This document shows positions 1 to 9,411 of a DNA stretch of 64,000 bases, in pieces. Positions within the stretch are counted from its first letter, which is position 1, and each line of letters begins with the position of its first letter. The translations under genes and the position numbers were made by a program. This DNA is from Rhizobium sp. NZLR1 (GTDB lineage: Bacteria; Pseudomonadota; Alphaproteobacteria; Rhizobiales; Rhizobiaceae), in assembly GCF_017357385.1 (NCBI RefSeq), contig NZ_CP071632.1, positions 4,152,001 through 4,216,000 on the forward strand. The letters are read 5' to 3'. The notes beneath the pieces are model-generated. The model made no database searches, was not told the DNA's origin, and saw only the letters and a list, made by a program, of their open reading frames with translations.

Positions 1-54
1 ACGGCGGTCGAAAGGCTGGCCGAGCTGCGCAGGCTCAAGACGGCGACCGCCTGA
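1..54 (+). CDS. C-terminal end of a CDS entering from the left (partial)
   Basis: An open frame runs from base 1 to a TGA at 52-54 and encodes 17 residues ending ERLAELRRLKTATA. The composition (Leu/Arg/Ala-rich, helical) is typical of a protein C-terminus. The rest lies outside the window, so the family cannot be named. It converges on the minus-strand cyclotransferase gene about 60 bases downstream. Confidence 0.5.
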   Translation, partial: TAVERLAELRRLKTATA

Positions 55-113
55 AGCATGTCGCGCAAACTGCGCAACGGTTTTTGCGATAATAATCGCG
101 ACGCGCGTGAGGA

Positions 114-644
114 TCAAGCGGCGCGCAGCCGCTCCACTTCGTCGACGACCTGCTCCAGCCAATGGTCGCGAATGCCCATCTGCTTCAGATGCATCGCGGT
201 GTTGAAGACATAGGCATCATTCGGGCCTGACTGACCCTTGGCCTGGCTCACCACCCTCGCCGCCTCAAATGCGTCGAGCGTACCGGCATATTGCTCATGG
301 TCGCGATCAGCAATGTAGGTAACCGCCTCCACCCTGCAGCCTCCCGCAAGCTGCAGCCGCACTCGGCGCTCCAGGTAGACATTGGTAACCAGTTCGCGGG
401 CGCGGAGATAATCGATCACCTCATCCCATTTTTCCGGGGAAATGCGGAAAGCCATGCCGCGGCAGGCGCCGCCTCTGTCGAGGCCGAGAACCAGGCCCGG
501 ACTGTCGCGCGTACCGCGATGGACAAAGGAACGGACGCAGAGCGAACGCCTGTAGCCGTAGATCAGAGCCTCTGCCCGCTCCATGAACTCGAAGCCCGGA
601 TTCCACATCAGCGAACCGTAGCCAAATACCCAAATTTCGTCCAT
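114..644 (-). CDS. Gamma-glutamylcyclotransferase, ChaC-like
   Basis: A 176-residue protein opening with WVFGYGSLMWNP, the substrate-binding YGSL loop of the ChaC/GGCT fold. A conserved acidic residue follows in RELVTNVY, where the family has its catalytic Glu. ChaC-type enzymes cleave glutathione or gamma-glutamyl peptides to 5-oxoproline in the cytoplasm. An in-frame ATG exists at 683, but 644 puts the YGSL motif at the usual distance from the N-terminus and avoids overlap with the divergent gene. The specific substrate (glutathione versus another gamma-glutamyl compound) cannot be told by eye. Confidence 0.8.
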   Translation of the reverse strand: MDEIWVFGYGSLMWNPGFEFMERAEALIYGYRRSLCVRSFVHRGTRDSPGLVLGLDRGGACRGMAFRISPEKWDEVIDYLRARELVTNVYLERRVRLQLAGGCRVEAVTYIADRDHEQYAGTLDAFEAARVVSQAKGQSGPNDAYVFNTAMHLKQMGIRDHWLEQVVDEVERLRAA

Positions 645-694
645 ATCGCACGCCAGACCGGAATCACATTTGCGATTCACCATTGGAGAACATC

Positions 695-1711
695 ATGGCA
701 GCGTCAAGCCAATCCGGTAGCAGCCAATCCAGCAGCAGCAAGAAATTCTGGTTGCTGGGTGGCGGCGTCCTCCTGGTGATCGCGCTTTATACCGGCGGCT
801 GGTTCTATGCGGCATCGACGCTGAAGACCACGGTGCTGAAGGCGATCGCGCCGCGCGACCAGGCAGGCGTCAGCGCCGAATGCTCCGATATCGAATTCCG
901 CGGCTATCCTTTCCGTATCGGCCTGTTCTGCTCCAAGATCGATGTCGACGACCATGTCAACGGCGTCTCGGCCACCTTCGGCGCGTTGCGTTCGGCAGCG
1001 CAGGTCTACGCGCCCGGCAATATCGTCTGGGAGCTCGATTCGCCGGCCGCCATCCGCACCAGCAATGGCCTTTCGATCTCGGCCCAATGGGCAAACCTGC
1101 AAGCGAGCCTGGCGACGAGGTTGCGGGGCATTAACCGCAGCTCAACGGTCATCGAGGGCCTGAAGGCGACGGCGGTTTCCTCCTACACCGGCCAGACCAT
1201 CAGCTTCGATGCCGCTCGCACCGAAATTCATCTGCGCCAGAACGGTGCCGATCTCGACGGCGCGATCTCCGTGCAGGATGCCAACACCGCGATCAAGGAC
1301 TGGCCGCAAATCTTCCCGAAGCTGTCGGCCAGTATCGATCTGACCGTCGCCGGTAAAGCCGGCCTGATCGACGGCAGTGATCCGAGCGGCCTCAACGGTG
1401 CCGCCGGTGAGCTGCGCCGCATCGTCGCCGACATCGGCGACGGCAAAGTGATGACGCTGACCGGCCCCTTTTCCTTCGACGAGCAGGGTCTGCTCTCCGG
1501 AAAATTCAAGCTGGAAATCGAACAGCTCGGCCCCTGGGGCGACAGCCTGAAACAGGCCTTTCCGGATATCGCCTCGACCGTCAACACGGCGACCAAGCTC
1601 TTGAAATCGCTTGCCGGCGGCAAAGACAAAGTCTCCGTCGATCTTGTCGTCGATCACGGCAACGCCACCGTCAGCGGCTTCATCCCGCTCGGCCGGATAC
1701 CGCCGATCTGA
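695..1711 (+). CDS. DUF2125 domain-containing membrane-anchored protein
   Basis: A 338-residue protein with an N-terminal hydrophobic anchor (roughly residues 19-40, ending GWFYAAS) and a long soluble region rich in beta-type Ile/Val/Thr patterns. This matches the alphaproteobacterial DUF2125 family, which has no assigned function and is expected to face the periplasm. The ATG at 695 was chosen because GGAGAA lies just upstream; the longer frame begins at a TTG at 683. It stands divergent to the ChaC-like gene, so the two share a short promoter region. Confidence 0.75.
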   Translation: MAASSQSGSSQSSSSKKFWLLGGGVLLVIALYTGGWFYAASTLKTTVLKAIAPRDQAGVSAECSDIEFRGYPFRIGLFCSKIDVDDHVNGVSATFGALRSAAQVYAPGNIVWELDSPAAIRTSNGLSISAQWANLQASLATRLRGINRSSTVIEGLKATAVSSYTGQTISFDAARTEIHLRQNGADLDGAISVQDANTAIKDWPQIFPKLSASIDLTVAGKAGLIDGSDPSGLNGAAGELRRIVADIGDGKVMTLTGPFSFDEQGLLSGKFKLEIEQLGPWGDSLKQAFPDIASTVNTATKLLKSLAGGKDKVSVDLVVDHGNATVSGFIPLGRIPPI

Positions 1712-1724
1712 CCTATGGCGCCTC

Positions 1725-2144
1725 TCAGCTTATCCGCTTGACGAAGAAGACCTCCGCCACCGACTGCAACCCAGGCAGCTCGATCGCGCCGGTTTCGGTA
1801 AATCCGTTGCGGCGATGCCAGTCCTGAGGTCGGCTTTCGTCGCATTCGCTCGAGGTCATCAGCAGGCGGGCGCCGTCGCCGCGCATCGCCCCTTCCCAGG
1901 CAACAAACAGCGCCGTTCCGACGCCTGAACGGCGGTGGCCGGGAAGGACGCGGATCATCTCCATGTAGGGAATTCTGCCCCAGAAGCGGGAGAAGCGCAG
2001 GAAACCGACGATCTCGCCGACTTTCCTGGCAACGAGATATTCGCCAAGCGCCACGCATCGCGACACCCAGGCTTCACCAGCGCTGGCATCCTCGCGAACG
2101 AGCCAATCGATATCCGCCTGGCTGGCGCGCGCCACCTCAACCAT
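1725..2144 (-). CDS. GNAT family N-acetyltransferase
   Basis: A 139-residue single-domain GNAT protein. The acetyl-CoA binding segment RVLPGHRRSGVGTALF (motif A, R/Q-x-x-G-x-G/A) lies around residues 65-80, followed by the usual WHRRNGF segment. The acceptor substrate cannot be predicted. It lies 9 bases downstream of tyrC on the same strand and is probably the last gene of a hisC-tyrC-acetyltransferase operon; a role in aromatic amino acid metabolism does not follow from that. Confidence 0.8.
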   Translation of the reverse strand: MVEVARASQADIDWLVREDASAGEAWVSRCVALGEYLVARKVGEIVGFLRFSRFWGRIPYMEMIRVLPGHRRSGVGTALFVAWEGAMRGDGARLLMTSSECDESRPQDWHRRNGFTETGAIELPGLQSVAEVFFVKRIS

Positions 2145-2153
2145 CGCGGATGG

Positions 2154-3080
2154 CTACTTCTTGTTATCCAGCGCGTGGCGGCCGAAATCAGGCGCGTCGA
2201 CATCCTGGCCGGCCTGGACGATCGAGCGGCGGATGGCGCGCGTGCGGGTGAAAAGTTCGAAGATCTTGTCGCCCTCGCCCCAGCGGATCGCGCGCTGCAG
2301 AGAGGCGAGGTCCTCCGAGAAGCGCGCCAGCATTTCGAGGATCGCATCACGATTGTGCAGGCAGACGTCGCGCCACATCGTCGGGTCGGAAGCCGCAAGT
2401 CGGGTGAAATCGCGAAAGCCCGAGGCGGAGTATTTGATGACTTCCGACTCGGTCACCGTCTCCAGATCGTCGGCGGTGCCGACGATGTTGTAGGCGATGA
2501 TATGCGGCAGGTGCGAGACGATCGCCAGCACCTTGTCGTGATGCTCCGCATCCATTTCGTCGACCTTCGAACCAAGCGTTTCCCAGAAGCTGCGCAGACG
2601 CTTCAGCGCCGTCTCGTCGGTACCGGCGACCGGCGTGAAGATGCACCAACGGCCTTCGAAGAGGCCCGGGAAGCCGGCATCGGGGCCGGATTTTTCGGTG
2701 CCGGCCAGTGGATGGCCGGGGATGAAATGCACATTATCAGGCATATGCGGCAGCATCTGCGCGATGACCGAGGCCTTGGTGGAGCCGACATCGGTGACAA
2801 CAGCCCCGGACTTCAGGCTAGCCGCTATCTCCTTCGCCACGCTTTCCGAAGCGCCGACCGGCACCGAGACGATTACCAGATCGGCATCCCTGACGGCATC
2901 GGCCGAAGACGTCGTGTAGCGGTCGCCGAGACCGAGCTCCTCGGCACGCTTCAGCGTATCGGCGCTACGCGTCGCGACGACGATCTCCCGTGCAAGACCA
3001 AGCCGCCTGATGTCGTAGGCGAGTGAAGAGCCGATCAGGCCGATACCGATCAGCGCGATACGATCGAACTGGACGTTCAT
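2154..3080 (-). CDS. tyrC: Prephenate/arogenate dehydrogenase family protein (cyclohexadienyl dehydrogenase)
   Basis: A 308-residue NAD(P)-dependent dehydrogenase of tyrosine biosynthesis. The N-terminus holds the Rossmann dinucleotide motif GIGLIGSS (residues about 9-16). [14 protein letters not shown] and [14 protein letters not shown] segments typical of TyrA/TyrC follow, and [10 protein letters not shown] lies in the helical C-terminal dimerisation domain. The product is 4-hydroxyphenylpyruvate or tyrosine. The ATG at 3080 overlaps the hisC stop as ATGA, showing translational coupling, so upstream in-frame starts inside hisC are rejected. Confidence 0.9.
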   Translation of the reverse strand: MNVQFDRIALIGIGLIGSSLAYDIRRLGLAREIVVATRSADTLKRAEELGLGDRYTTSSADAVRDADLVIVSVPVGASESVAKEIAASLKSGAVVTDVGSTKASVIAQMLPHMPDNVHFIPGHPLAGTEKSGPDAGFPGLFEGRWCIFTPVAGTDETALKRLRSFWETLGSKVDEMDAEHHDKVLAIVSHLPHIIAYNIVGTADDLETVTESEVIKYSASGFRDFTRLAASDPTMWRDVCLHNRDAILEMLARFSEDLASLQRAIRWGEGDKIFELFTRTRAIRRSIVQAGQDVDAPDFGRHALDNKK

Positions 3081-4186
3081 GCCTTGCGTCCCATGAATTC
3101 GGTGAGCGCGGCGATGACGCCACGGTTGGCCTCTTCGGGGCCGATGCTCATCCGGAGCGCATTGGCAAAGCCATAGCTGCGCACGGCGCGCAGGATGTAG
3201 CCGCGGCTCGTCAGGAGATCGTCGGCATCGGCGGCGCGCTTGCCGTCGATCTCGGGGAAATGAATGAGGACGAAATTGGCGACGGACGGCGTCACCTTCA
3301 GGCCGATCGCTTCGAGCGCCTGGGTCAGCGTCTCCACCCACATCTGGTTGAAGGAGACGGCCTGCTGGATGAAGGCCTGGTCGCGGATCGCCGCGGCACC
3401 GGCGGCGATTGCCGGCGCGTTCAAATTGAAAGGCCCGCGCACGCGGTTCACAGCGTCGACGATCTCGGCCGGCGCATACATCCAGCCGACCCGCAGCGCC
3501 GCCAGTCCGTAGGCCTTCGAGAAGGTGCGGGTCATCACCACGTTGGCATTGGAAGACACGACCTCGATGCCGGCTTCATAATCGTTGCGGCGCACATATT
3601 CGGCATAGGCGGCATCGAGCACCAGCACGACATGCTTCGGTAGCCCGGCCTGCAGGCGGCGGATCTCGCTGACTGGGACATAAGTGCCGGTTGGATTGCC
3701 GGGATTGGCGATGAAAACGATCTTGGTCTTTTCCGTCACCGCGGCAAGGATCGCATCGACATCGACGGTGTGATCTTTTTCCCTGACGACGACAGGCGTG
3801 GCGCCGGCGCCCTGGATCTGGATCTTGTAGACCAGGAAGCCGTGCTCGGTGATGATGCCCTCGTCGCCGGCGCCGAGATAGACATGGCAGAGCAGGCCGA
3901 GCAGTTCGTCGGAACCGTTGCCGCAGAGAATGTTTGCCGGGTTGAGGCCGTGCACGGCAGCGATCGCCTCGCGCAATTCAACCGCCTGCCCGTCGGGGTA
4001 ACGCTCCAGATTGTCGGCAACCGCCTTGAACGCATCGATCGCCTTCGGACTGGCGCCGAGTGGCGTTTCGTTGGACGAAAGCTTGTAGACGCGGGCAACA
4101 CCCGGTGCATGTTCCTTGCCCGGCACATAGGATGCGATATCGAGAATACCGGGACGCGGAACAGGCTTGCTCATCTCAACGCTCAT
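3077..4186 (-). CDS. hisC: Histidinol-phosphate aminotransferase (HisC-like)
   Basis: A 369-residue PLP-dependent class I/II aminotransferase. It shows LSSNETPLG near the N-terminus, [17 protein letters not shown] and the Schiff-base lysine in [17 protein letters not shown] (Lys near residue 226), ending with the conserved RMSIG-type arginine segment. HisC makes L-histidinol phosphate; rhizobial paralogues next to tyrC may also act on aromatic substrates, so the main role could be phenylalanine/tyrosine synthesis. The start at 4186 has an upstream AAGG. It lies 76 bases downstream of the methyltransferase gene and is coupled to tyrC. Confidence 0.9.
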   Translation of the reverse strand: MSVEMSKPVPRPGILDIASYVPGKEHAPGVARVYKLSSNETPLGASPKAIDAFKAVADNLERYPDGQAVELREAIAAVHGLNPANILCGNGSDELLGLLCHVYLGAGDEGIITEHGFLVYKIQIQGAGATPVVVREKDHTVDVDAILAAVTEKTKIVFIANPGNPTGTYVPVSEIRRLQAGLPKHVVLVLDAAYAEYVRRNDYEAGIEVVSSNANVVMTRTFSKAYGLAALRVGWMYAPAEIVDAVNRVRGPFNLNAPAIAAGAAAIRDQAFIQQAVSFNQMWVETLTQALEAIGLKVTPSVANFVLIHFPEIDGKRAADADDLLTSRGYILRAVRSYGFANALRMSIGPEEANRGVIAALTEFMGRKA

Positions 4187-4262
4187 GGATCGACCTTGGA
4201 ACTGCCGGAAATTACCAGTCGCATTAAAGCGGAATGCGGTTCTTGTCGAGAGCCGGGCGGCG

Positions 4263-5003
4263 TCACCGGCTGCGTGTGGTCGGCACGCCATGGGGTGCCA
4301 GAACCGGCACGAAGACGCGGCGGGAGGCTCGCGCCGCAACCGGCAGCCCCTGATAGAGCCGCTTCTGCGCCTCGACGATGATGACGCCTGAGAAAGCCGG
4401 CCACAACGTCCGCCCGATCCGCTCGAAGGCGCGGCGAAGGCGCAGGATGGTCCTGAGCTTCGAGGGCGGGAAGAACAGCGCTTCGGCCGTCGCGCCCGGG
4501 GTGAAATTCGTTTCGCGCAGCAGATGCGTCAGCTGACCGCGGGAATAGGGCCGGCCCGAGCCGAACGGCGTGTGTTCCATCCGCGCCCAGACGCCGCGTC
4601 GGTTCGGCACGACGATGACAAGCCGTCCGCCTGGCGCCAGCACCCGCCAGAGTTCCTTCAGCGTCTCGCGCGGGCTTTCGGCGAATTCCAGCGAATGCAC
4701 CATCAGCACCCGGTCGATCGAGGAATCCGGCAGCGGCAGTTCCTCGTCGAAAATCAGCGCCGTCGACGAGAGCGATCCCATCGGCCAGTTCACCGCGCCC
4801 TGCCCGGCCGGCATGAAGGCGAAGGTGCGCTCGGTATCGGCCTGGAAGCGGTCGAGGAAGGGCACGGCATAGCCGAGACCGACCAGACGCTCCTGCGGCA
4901 GCCGCACCCAGAGCGAAGACAGCGCCATGGCGATCGACTGCTCGGCAAGGCGCCCAAGCTCGGAGTGGTAGAACTGGCGTAGGTCGACGATATCGGCGTG
5001 CAT
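4263..5003 (-). CDS. Class I SAM-dependent methyltransferase
   Basis: A 246-residue protein with the methyltransf_11-type core: [19 protein letters not shown] (motif IV region) followed by [18 protein letters not shown] (post-motif strand and turn), both canonical for small-molecule methyltransferases. The glycine-rich motif I is degenerate ([10 protein letters not shown] region). The start at MHADIVDL (5003) was chosen over a longer frame that would run into the gloB promoter. The substrate is unknown. It is transcribed away from gloB and towards hisC. Confidence 0.8.
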   Translation of the reverse strand: MHADIVDLRQFYHSELGRLAEQSIAMALSSLWVRLPQERLVGLGYAVPFLDRFQADTERTFAFMPAGQGAVNWPMGSLSSTALIFDEELPLPDSSIDRVLMVHSLEFAESPRETLKELWRVLAPGGRLVIVVPNRRGVWARMEHTPFGSGRPYSRGQLTHLLRETNFTPGATAEALFFPPSKLRTILRLRRAFERIGRTLWPAFSGVIIVEAQKRLYQGLPVAARASRRVFVPVLAPHGVPTTRSR

Positions 5004-5092
5004 TGCGATAAATGTTATCAGCGGGCGGTTGGACTTCAAGGCCGGAACCTCTACATTTCCGCGAGACTCGCATGACAAGGGATTATTGAACG

Positions 5093-5863
5093 ATGAAACC
5101 TTTGGAATTAGACGTTTTTCTCTGCCGTACCGACAATTTCGGCGTTCTCGTCCACGATCCGGAGACAGGCTTTACCGCGGCGATCGACGCGCCGGAAGAG
5201 GCGCCGATCCTGCAGGCGGCGACGCGCCGCGGCTGGAAAATCACCCATATCTTCACCACCCATCATCACACCGACCATGTCACCGGCAACCTGGCGCTGA
5301 AGGAGCAGTTCGGCTGCGAGATCATCGGCCCGATCAACGAGGCGATCGCCATTCCCGGCCTCGATCGGACGATGGCCGATGGCGACAGCTTCCTTTTCGG
5401 CGATCACACGGTCAACGTCATCGAGACGCCCGGCCACACCGCCGGCCATATCTGCTATCACTTCGTCGACGACAAGCTGCTCTTTGCCGCCGATACGCTG
5501 TTTGCGCTCGGCTGCGGCCGGCTGTTCGAACGCCCGGCCGCCGACATGTGGCATTCGCTGCAAAAACTGGCCGTGCTGCCCGATGAGACCGCCGTCTATT
5601 TCGGCCACGAATACACCCTGTCCAATGCCCGCTTCGCACTGACGGTCGATCCCGACAACGAACGCCTGAAGAGCCGCGCCGCCGAGATCGAGGCCTTGCG
5701 CGCCGACGGCAAATTCACCATCCCGACGACGCTGGGGCTGGAAAAGGAGACCAACCCGTTCCTGCGCGCCGCCGATCCGGCGATCCGCCGCAATCTGCTG
5801 ATGGAAGGCAAGACCAACGAGGAAGTCTTTGCCGAGATCCGCAAGCGCAAGGACAATTTCTGA
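5093..5863 (+). CDS. gloB: Hydroxyacylglutathione hydrolase (glyoxalase II)
   Basis: A 256-residue metallo-beta-lactamase-fold hydrolase. The metal-binding THHHTDH motif lies around residues 56-62, followed by GHTAGH and the GCGRLFE and YFGHEYT segments that carry the remaining metal ligands. Its length matches bacterial GloB. It hydrolyses S-lactoylglutathione to D-lactate and glutathione in the second step of methylglyoxal detoxification. Its stop codon overlaps the start of the DUF985 gene (TGATG), so the two are translated together. Confidence 0.92.
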   Translation: MKPLELDVFLCRTDNFGVLVHDPETGFTAAIDAPEEAPILQAATRRGWKITHIFTTHHHTDHVTGNLALKEQFGCEIIGPINEAIAIPGLDRTMADGDSFLFGDHTVNVIETPGHTAGHICYHFVDDKLLFAADTLFALGCGRLFERPAADMWHSLQKLAVLPDETAVYFGHEYTLSNARFALTVDPDNERLKSRAAEIEALRADGKFTIPTTLGLEKETNPFLRAADPAIRRNLLMEGKTNEEVFAEIRKRKDNF

Positions 5864-6285
5864 TGTCTCCCGAAGACATCATCCGCGAACTCGCCATGCA
5901 GCCGCATCCGGAAGGCGGCTGGTACGCTGAGACGTTCCGCGATACGGCGGGCGGAGAACGCGGCCACTCGACGGCGATCTATTATCTCCTGATCAGAGGA
6001 CAGCGCTCGCACTGGCATCGCGTCCATGATGCGGTGGAGGTCTGGCATTATTACGCCGGCGCGCCGCTCTCGCTGCATCGCTCTGAAGATGGAACGGCAA
6101 GCGAGGCCCTGACGCTTGGAACCGACCTGGCGGCCGGCGAGCGGCCGCAGGTGATCATTCCGGCCAATTGGTGGCAGTCGGCCGAAAGCCTCGGCGATTT
6201 CACCCTGGTCGGCTGCACTGTCTCACCGGGCTTTACGTTTTCGAGCTTCGAGATGGCGCCATCAGGCTGGACGCCCGGCGGCTGA
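5863..6285 (+). CDS. DUF985 family cupin
   Basis: A 140-residue cupin with the family hallmarks: QPHPEGGWYAETFRD at the N-terminus, SHWHRV as the first cupin metal motif, VWHYYAG, and a closing GCTVSPGF segment. Proteins of this family bind metal or a small ligand in a jelly-roll barrel; the reaction is not established. It is translationally coupled to gloB and ends 2 bases before the convergent transporter gene. Confidence 0.8.
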   Translation: MSPEDIIRELAMQPHPEGGWYAETFRDTAGGERGHSTAIYYLLIRGQRSHWHRVHDAVEVWHYYAGAPLSLHRSEDGTASEALTLGTDLAAGERPQVIIPANWWQSAESLGDFTLVGCTVSPGFTFSSFEMAPSGWTPGG

Positions 6286-6287
6286 AC

Positions 6288-7175
6288 TCATTCCGCCGCA
6301 GCCGGCGGCTGGATCTTGCGGCGGAACATGTCCTGGGCGGCGAGCACCGCCCCGCCGGTGACGAGCAGGCAGGCAAGCGCGATGCGCCAGCTCGGCTCGG
6401 CAAATCCGAACAGCGTCAGGATCAGCGTCGAAAGCAGCGGTGCGGCATAACTCGCCGCGCCGAGGATCTGGATATCGCCGTTCTTGACGCCGTAATCCCA
6501 GGCGTAAAAGGCAGCCCCCACCGGCAGGAGCCCGAGCCCGGCGACGGCGAGCCATTCGAAACCCGTTGCCGGCCAGATCGTCGTCTCCAGGCCGAGATGG
6601 CAGAACAGCGACAGGATCGAGGTCGCAAGGCAGAAGCCGGTGACGACATCGGTGGAGACGGCGTCGAAACGCCGGGTCAGTAGCGAGTAACCGGACCAGG
6701 TGAAGGCGCAGAGAAAAGCGGCCGTGTAACCGACGGCATAGGCGCCGTTAAAATCGATGCCGTTGCGGCCGACGATCAGGAAGGTGCCGCACAGCCCGGC
6801 AAGCGCACCGGCCACATGATACCAGCGCAGCCGTTCGCCCGGCAGCAGCGCCGAGCCGACGACGATCAGCAGCGGCCAGAGATAGGCGATCAGCCCCGCC
6901 TCCACCGCCGGCGCGTTTCTGAGCGCGGTGAAATAAAGGAAATGATAGCCGAACAGCCCCGAAATACCGGTCACCCAGACCTTGGCCGGCTGCTTCAGCA
7001 GCGCCAGCCGTGACGGGTTGAGGGCAAGCACGGCGAGGCCGGGAATGCTGCCGATCGCAAAGCAGACGGCCGAAAGCTGGAACGGCGGCATCTTCCCGGA
7101 GGCGGCCGTCAACAGCGCCAGGAACGACCACATCAAAATGGCGGTAAAACCGATCAACGTCGCGCGAAGCTTCAC
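6288..7175 (-). CDS. DMT (EamA) superfamily transporter, YddG-like
   Basis: A 295-residue integral membrane protein with about ten hydrophobic helices arranged as two EamA repeats. The segments LFGYHFLYFTALRNAPAV and LIAYLWPLLIVVGS resemble the YddG-type aromatic amino acid exporter branch; the similarity is by eye only. It begins at a GTG (7175) preceded by a G-rich Shine-Dalgarno. The substrate is uncertain. It converges with the DUF985 gene. Confidence 0.75.
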   Translation of the reverse strand: MKLRATLIGFTAILMWSFLALLTAASGKMPPFQLSAVCFAIGSIPGLAVLALNPSRLALLKQPAKVWVTGISGLFGYHFLYFTALRNAPAVEAGLIAYLWPLLIVVGSALLPGERLRWYHVAGALAGLCGTFLIVGRNGIDFNGAYAVGYTAAFLCAFTWSGYSLLTRRFDAVSTDVVTGFCLATSILSLFCHLGLETTIWPATGFEWLAVAGLGLLPVGAAFYAWDYGVKNGDIQILGAASYAAPLLSTLILTLFGFAEPSWRIALACLLVTGGAVLAAQDMFRRKIQPPAAAE

Positions 7176-7205
7176 CCATCCCCCTTTGACAGAGAATGAT
7201 CTCCG

Positions 7206-7982
7206 TCAGCTGCTGCCGTATTTGACGGCAGTGATCGTCACCATTCCATATTCGGTCGGAATGCGCACGTAGACGGGAGCGTATACATTTGCCGCGTCCG
7301 ACTTGGCAAACCAGATTTCCATCCGGTCGCTCTTGCTGAGATAGACGATGTCCTTGCGGCCCTTCTTGTAGCCCGAGCGTGGCACGAAGCGCACGCTGCA
7401 GACGGTCGCCTTGCCCTTGAAGCCGTTGGTCGAGAAATCCTCGTCGCCCTTCGGCGACAGCACCAGATCCATGCGCGTCTCGCCGTCGAAGATCGGCAGC
7501 GTCTGCGAGCAGACCTTGGTGTCGCCGGTGAAGATCAGGCCGGAGATCGGATCGAGCACCGAGCGCATGTCGCGCGGCGTCACGTCGATCCAGTTCTTCG
7601 GACGCTTCGGCGGCGGTGTCGTCGTCGCCGAGACGATGTTGCCGTCGCGGTAGCTGACCTCGTAGACCCGGGCCTTCTTGCCGCTCTTGTAGTAGAGCGA
7701 ATATTTCGACGCCTGCAACTTGTCGTCGCGCACGACGCCGGTGACACTTGTTTTGGCCGAAATCGTCGTGACCAGATCGGCAAGCCCGGCGGAGTTGATG
7801 CTGCCGGCGATCTTGTAGCTATGATCGTCCTCGATCTGCGTCAGGAACGCGGCGCGGGCGATCGGCAGGCCGGCAAGCGTCACCCGGTATTCCGTCCGAT
7901 GCTGGATTTCGGCCGCCGCTGCCGGTATGGCAAGCAGCGCGGCGATCGCCGAAATGAAAATCCGTCTGCTCGAATGAGCCAT
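7206..7982 (-). CDS. DUF3108 domain-containing periplasmic protein
   Basis: A 258-residue protein with a signal peptide (basic start, hydrophobic core, AAAAEI cleavage region near residues 20-25) followed by a mostly beta-structured body. [15 protein letters not shown] and the [20 protein letters not shown] segment match the DUF3108 family. Function is unassigned. It is transcribed divergently from rpmB. Confidence 0.75.
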   Translation of the reverse strand: MAHSSRRIFISAIAALLAIPAAAAEIQHRTEYRVTLAGLPIARAAFLTQIEDDHSYKIAGSINSAGLADLVTTISAKTSVTGVVRDDKLQASKYSLYYKSGKKARVYEVSYRDGNIVSATTTPPPKRPKNWIDVTPRDMRSVLDPISGLIFTGDTKVCSQTLPIFDGETRMDLVLSPKGDEDFSTNGFKGKATVCSVRFVPRSGYKKGRKDIVYLSKSDRMEIWFAKSDAANVYAPVYVRIPTEYGMVTITAVKYGSS

Positions 7983-8223
7983 GAATCAAGCCTTGTCTTG
8001 CCGCGCGCTGGCAGCCTTCGCTCAGCGCTCTATACTCCTGCCGCGAAGGGAAGAAAACAGCAGCTTTTTGACAGAATTGCGGGAAAGGCCAAGGTTTGGC
8101 TTGACGCGCGCAGCCTGCCTGACTATAGAACCGCAACTTTCCAATCATGCCCGTTGGATTGCGCGCCTGGTTTTGACCGGGATGGCAATTCGATGGCCCG
8201 ACAAAAACAAGAATAGGTGTTCC

Positions 8224-8529
8224 ATGTCCCGCGTGTGCGAATTGACCGGCAAGGCCGTCCTGACTGGTAACAATGTCAGCCATGCCAACAACAAGACCAA
8301 GCGCCGGTTCCTGCCGAACCTGTGCCAGGTCACGCTGATTTCCGACGCCCTCAACCAGCGTTATCGTCTTCGTGTTTCGGCTGCTGCTCTTCGCTCCGTC
8401 GAGCATCGTGGCGGCCTCGATGCCTTCCTGCTGAAGGCCAACGAAACCGAACTGTCGATGCGCGCGCGCCTGCTGCGTCGTCAGATCGTCAAGAAGACCG
8501 CCGAAGCAGCTGTTGCTGTTGCTGCGTAA
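8224..8529 (+). CDS. rpmB: 50S ribosomal protein L28
   Basis: A 101-residue protein beginning [20 protein letters not shown], the alphaproteobacterial L28 N-terminus, continuing [12 protein letters not shown] and [19 protein letters not shown]. It is a structural component of the large ribosomal subunit. The start at 8224 matches the family exactly; the longer in-frame extension overlaps the divergent gene. A strong stem-loop terminator follows at 8557. Confidence 0.97.
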   Translation: MSRVCELTGKAVLTGNNVSHANNKTKRRFLPNLCQVTLISDALNQRYRLRVSAAALRSVEHRGGLDAFLLKANETELSMRARLLRRQIVKKTAEAAVAVAA

Positions 8530-8556
8530 GCTTCTGCCCTTCTTTCATACGGCTTT

Positions 8557-8591
8557 AAAGGCTTGAACGGATAATACCGGACAAGCCTTTT
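8557..8591 (+). terminator. Rho-independent terminator after rpmB
   Basis: Perfect 9-bp inverted repeat AAAGGCTTG / CAAGCCTTT (8557-8565 and 8582-8590) with a 16-base loop and a short T-rich tail. It lies 28 bases after the rpmB stop and 50 bases before the queuosine-precursor transporter gene, so it should isolate rpmB from the downstream gene. Confidence 0.7.
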
Positions 8592-8614
8592 GCTTTGCCG
8601 GATCGTCGCTCCAA

Positions 8615-8645
8615 CTGGTGGCATCACCCAGGATAAAAAAATGCC
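8615..8645 (+). promoter_or_regulatory. Candidate start-codon pseudoknot (possible preQ1-type riboswitch)
   Basis: Just before the transporter gene, CTGG (8615-8618) can pair with CCAG (8628-8631). The enclosed loop bases GGCAT (8620-8624) can pair with ATGCC (8641-8645), which contains the start codon. An A-rich linker GATAAAAAA separates the stems. This H-type pseudoknot layout with an A-rich third loop recalls preQ1-I riboswitches, and the gene transports queuosine precursors. The first loop is shorter than the known consensus, so this is only a candidate. Confidence 0.3.
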
Positions 8646-9276
8646 GAAGACCCGCTATACCATCGCCTATGTCGCGCTGATGACACTCGTCGTCGTCGCT
8701 TCCAACTTCCTCGTCCAGTTTCCGCTGAACGCCGAAGTCGCCGGCGTCAACCTTGCCGACATCCTGACCTGGGGCGCCTTCTCCTATCCGATCGCCTTCC
8801 TGATCACCGATCTGACCAACCGCCAGTTCGGCCCGCAGGCAGCCCGCAAGGTCGTCCTTGCCGGATTCGTCGTCGGCGTGACGCTCTCCTTCTTCACGTC
8901 AGTGCCGCGCATCGCCATCGCCTCCGGCTCTGCCTATCTCGCCGGCCAGCTGCTCGATATCGCCGTCTTCAACCGCCTTCGCCGCCAGGCCTGGTGGCGC
9001 GCGCCGCTCGTCGGCTCGCTGATCGGCTCGGCGCTGGATACGGTGATGTTCTTCTCGCTGTCCTTCGCCGCGTTTTTCGTCTTCCTTGGCCCGAACGAAC
9101 CCTTCGCGCTGGAAGCAGCCCCCGTCCTCGGCGTCTTCGCCACGGAAGCGCCGCGCTGGATCTCCTGGGCGATCGGCGATTTCGCCGTCAAGATGATCGT
9201 CGGCCTCGTCATGCTCTTGCCCTACGGCGCGCTGATGAACGTGCTGCGGCCGATGCAGGCAGCCCGCGCCAGATAA
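8641..9276 (+). CDS. Queuosine precursor transporter (VUT/YhhQ family)
   Basis: A 211-residue membrane protein with about six hydrophobic helices and the VUT-family signatures LADILTWGAFSYPIAFLITDLTNR near residues 37-60 and a later WISWAIGDFAVK segment. YhhQ-type proteins import 7-cyano-7-deazaguanine (preQ0) or preQ1 for queuosine synthesis. The ATG at 8641 is preceded by an A-rich leader rather than a clear Shine-Dalgarno, which fits translational control by leader structure. An intergenic repeat begins at its stop codon. Confidence 0.88.
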   Translation: MPKTRYTIAYVALMTLVVVASNFLVQFPLNAEVAGVNLADILTWGAFSYPIAFLITDLTNRQFGPQAARKVVLAGFVVGVTLSFFTSVPRIAIASGSAYLAGQLLDIAVFNRLRRQAWWRAPLVGSLIGSALDTVMFFSLSFAAFFVFLGPNEPFALEAAPVLGVFATEAPRWISWAIGDFAVKMIVGLVMLLPYGALMNVLRPMQAARAR

Positions 9277-9405
9277 AGCGCGTCGCGATCCTTCAAATTC
9301 GCTCTTGGCGCTTTAGCCCATTGTTTTTACGCATGTCGTTGCGGCAAAAGCGCTTCGCGCTTTGCCTGGGAAAACCGCTGCACACTTTTGCGCGACATGC
9401 TTTAA
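9275..9405. repeat. RIME-like rhizobial intergenic repeat, copy 1
   Basis: Begins AAAGCGCGTCGCGATC on the stop codon of the transporter gene and ends CGCGACATGCTTTAA. It contains the core TTGTTTTTACGCATGTCGTT shared with copies at 15327, 22592, 55897 and 60038. An internal palindrome AAGCGCTTCGCGCTT is visible. The elements are mosaics of short palindromes, as described for rhizobial intergenic mosaic elements. Confidence 0.8.
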
Positions 9406-9411
9406 TTCAAC

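Noticed and set aside
1935..3026. Plus-strand frame opposite tyrC
   Set aside because: Antisense to a gene with full dehydrogenase motifs; no Shine-Dalgarno and no family features.
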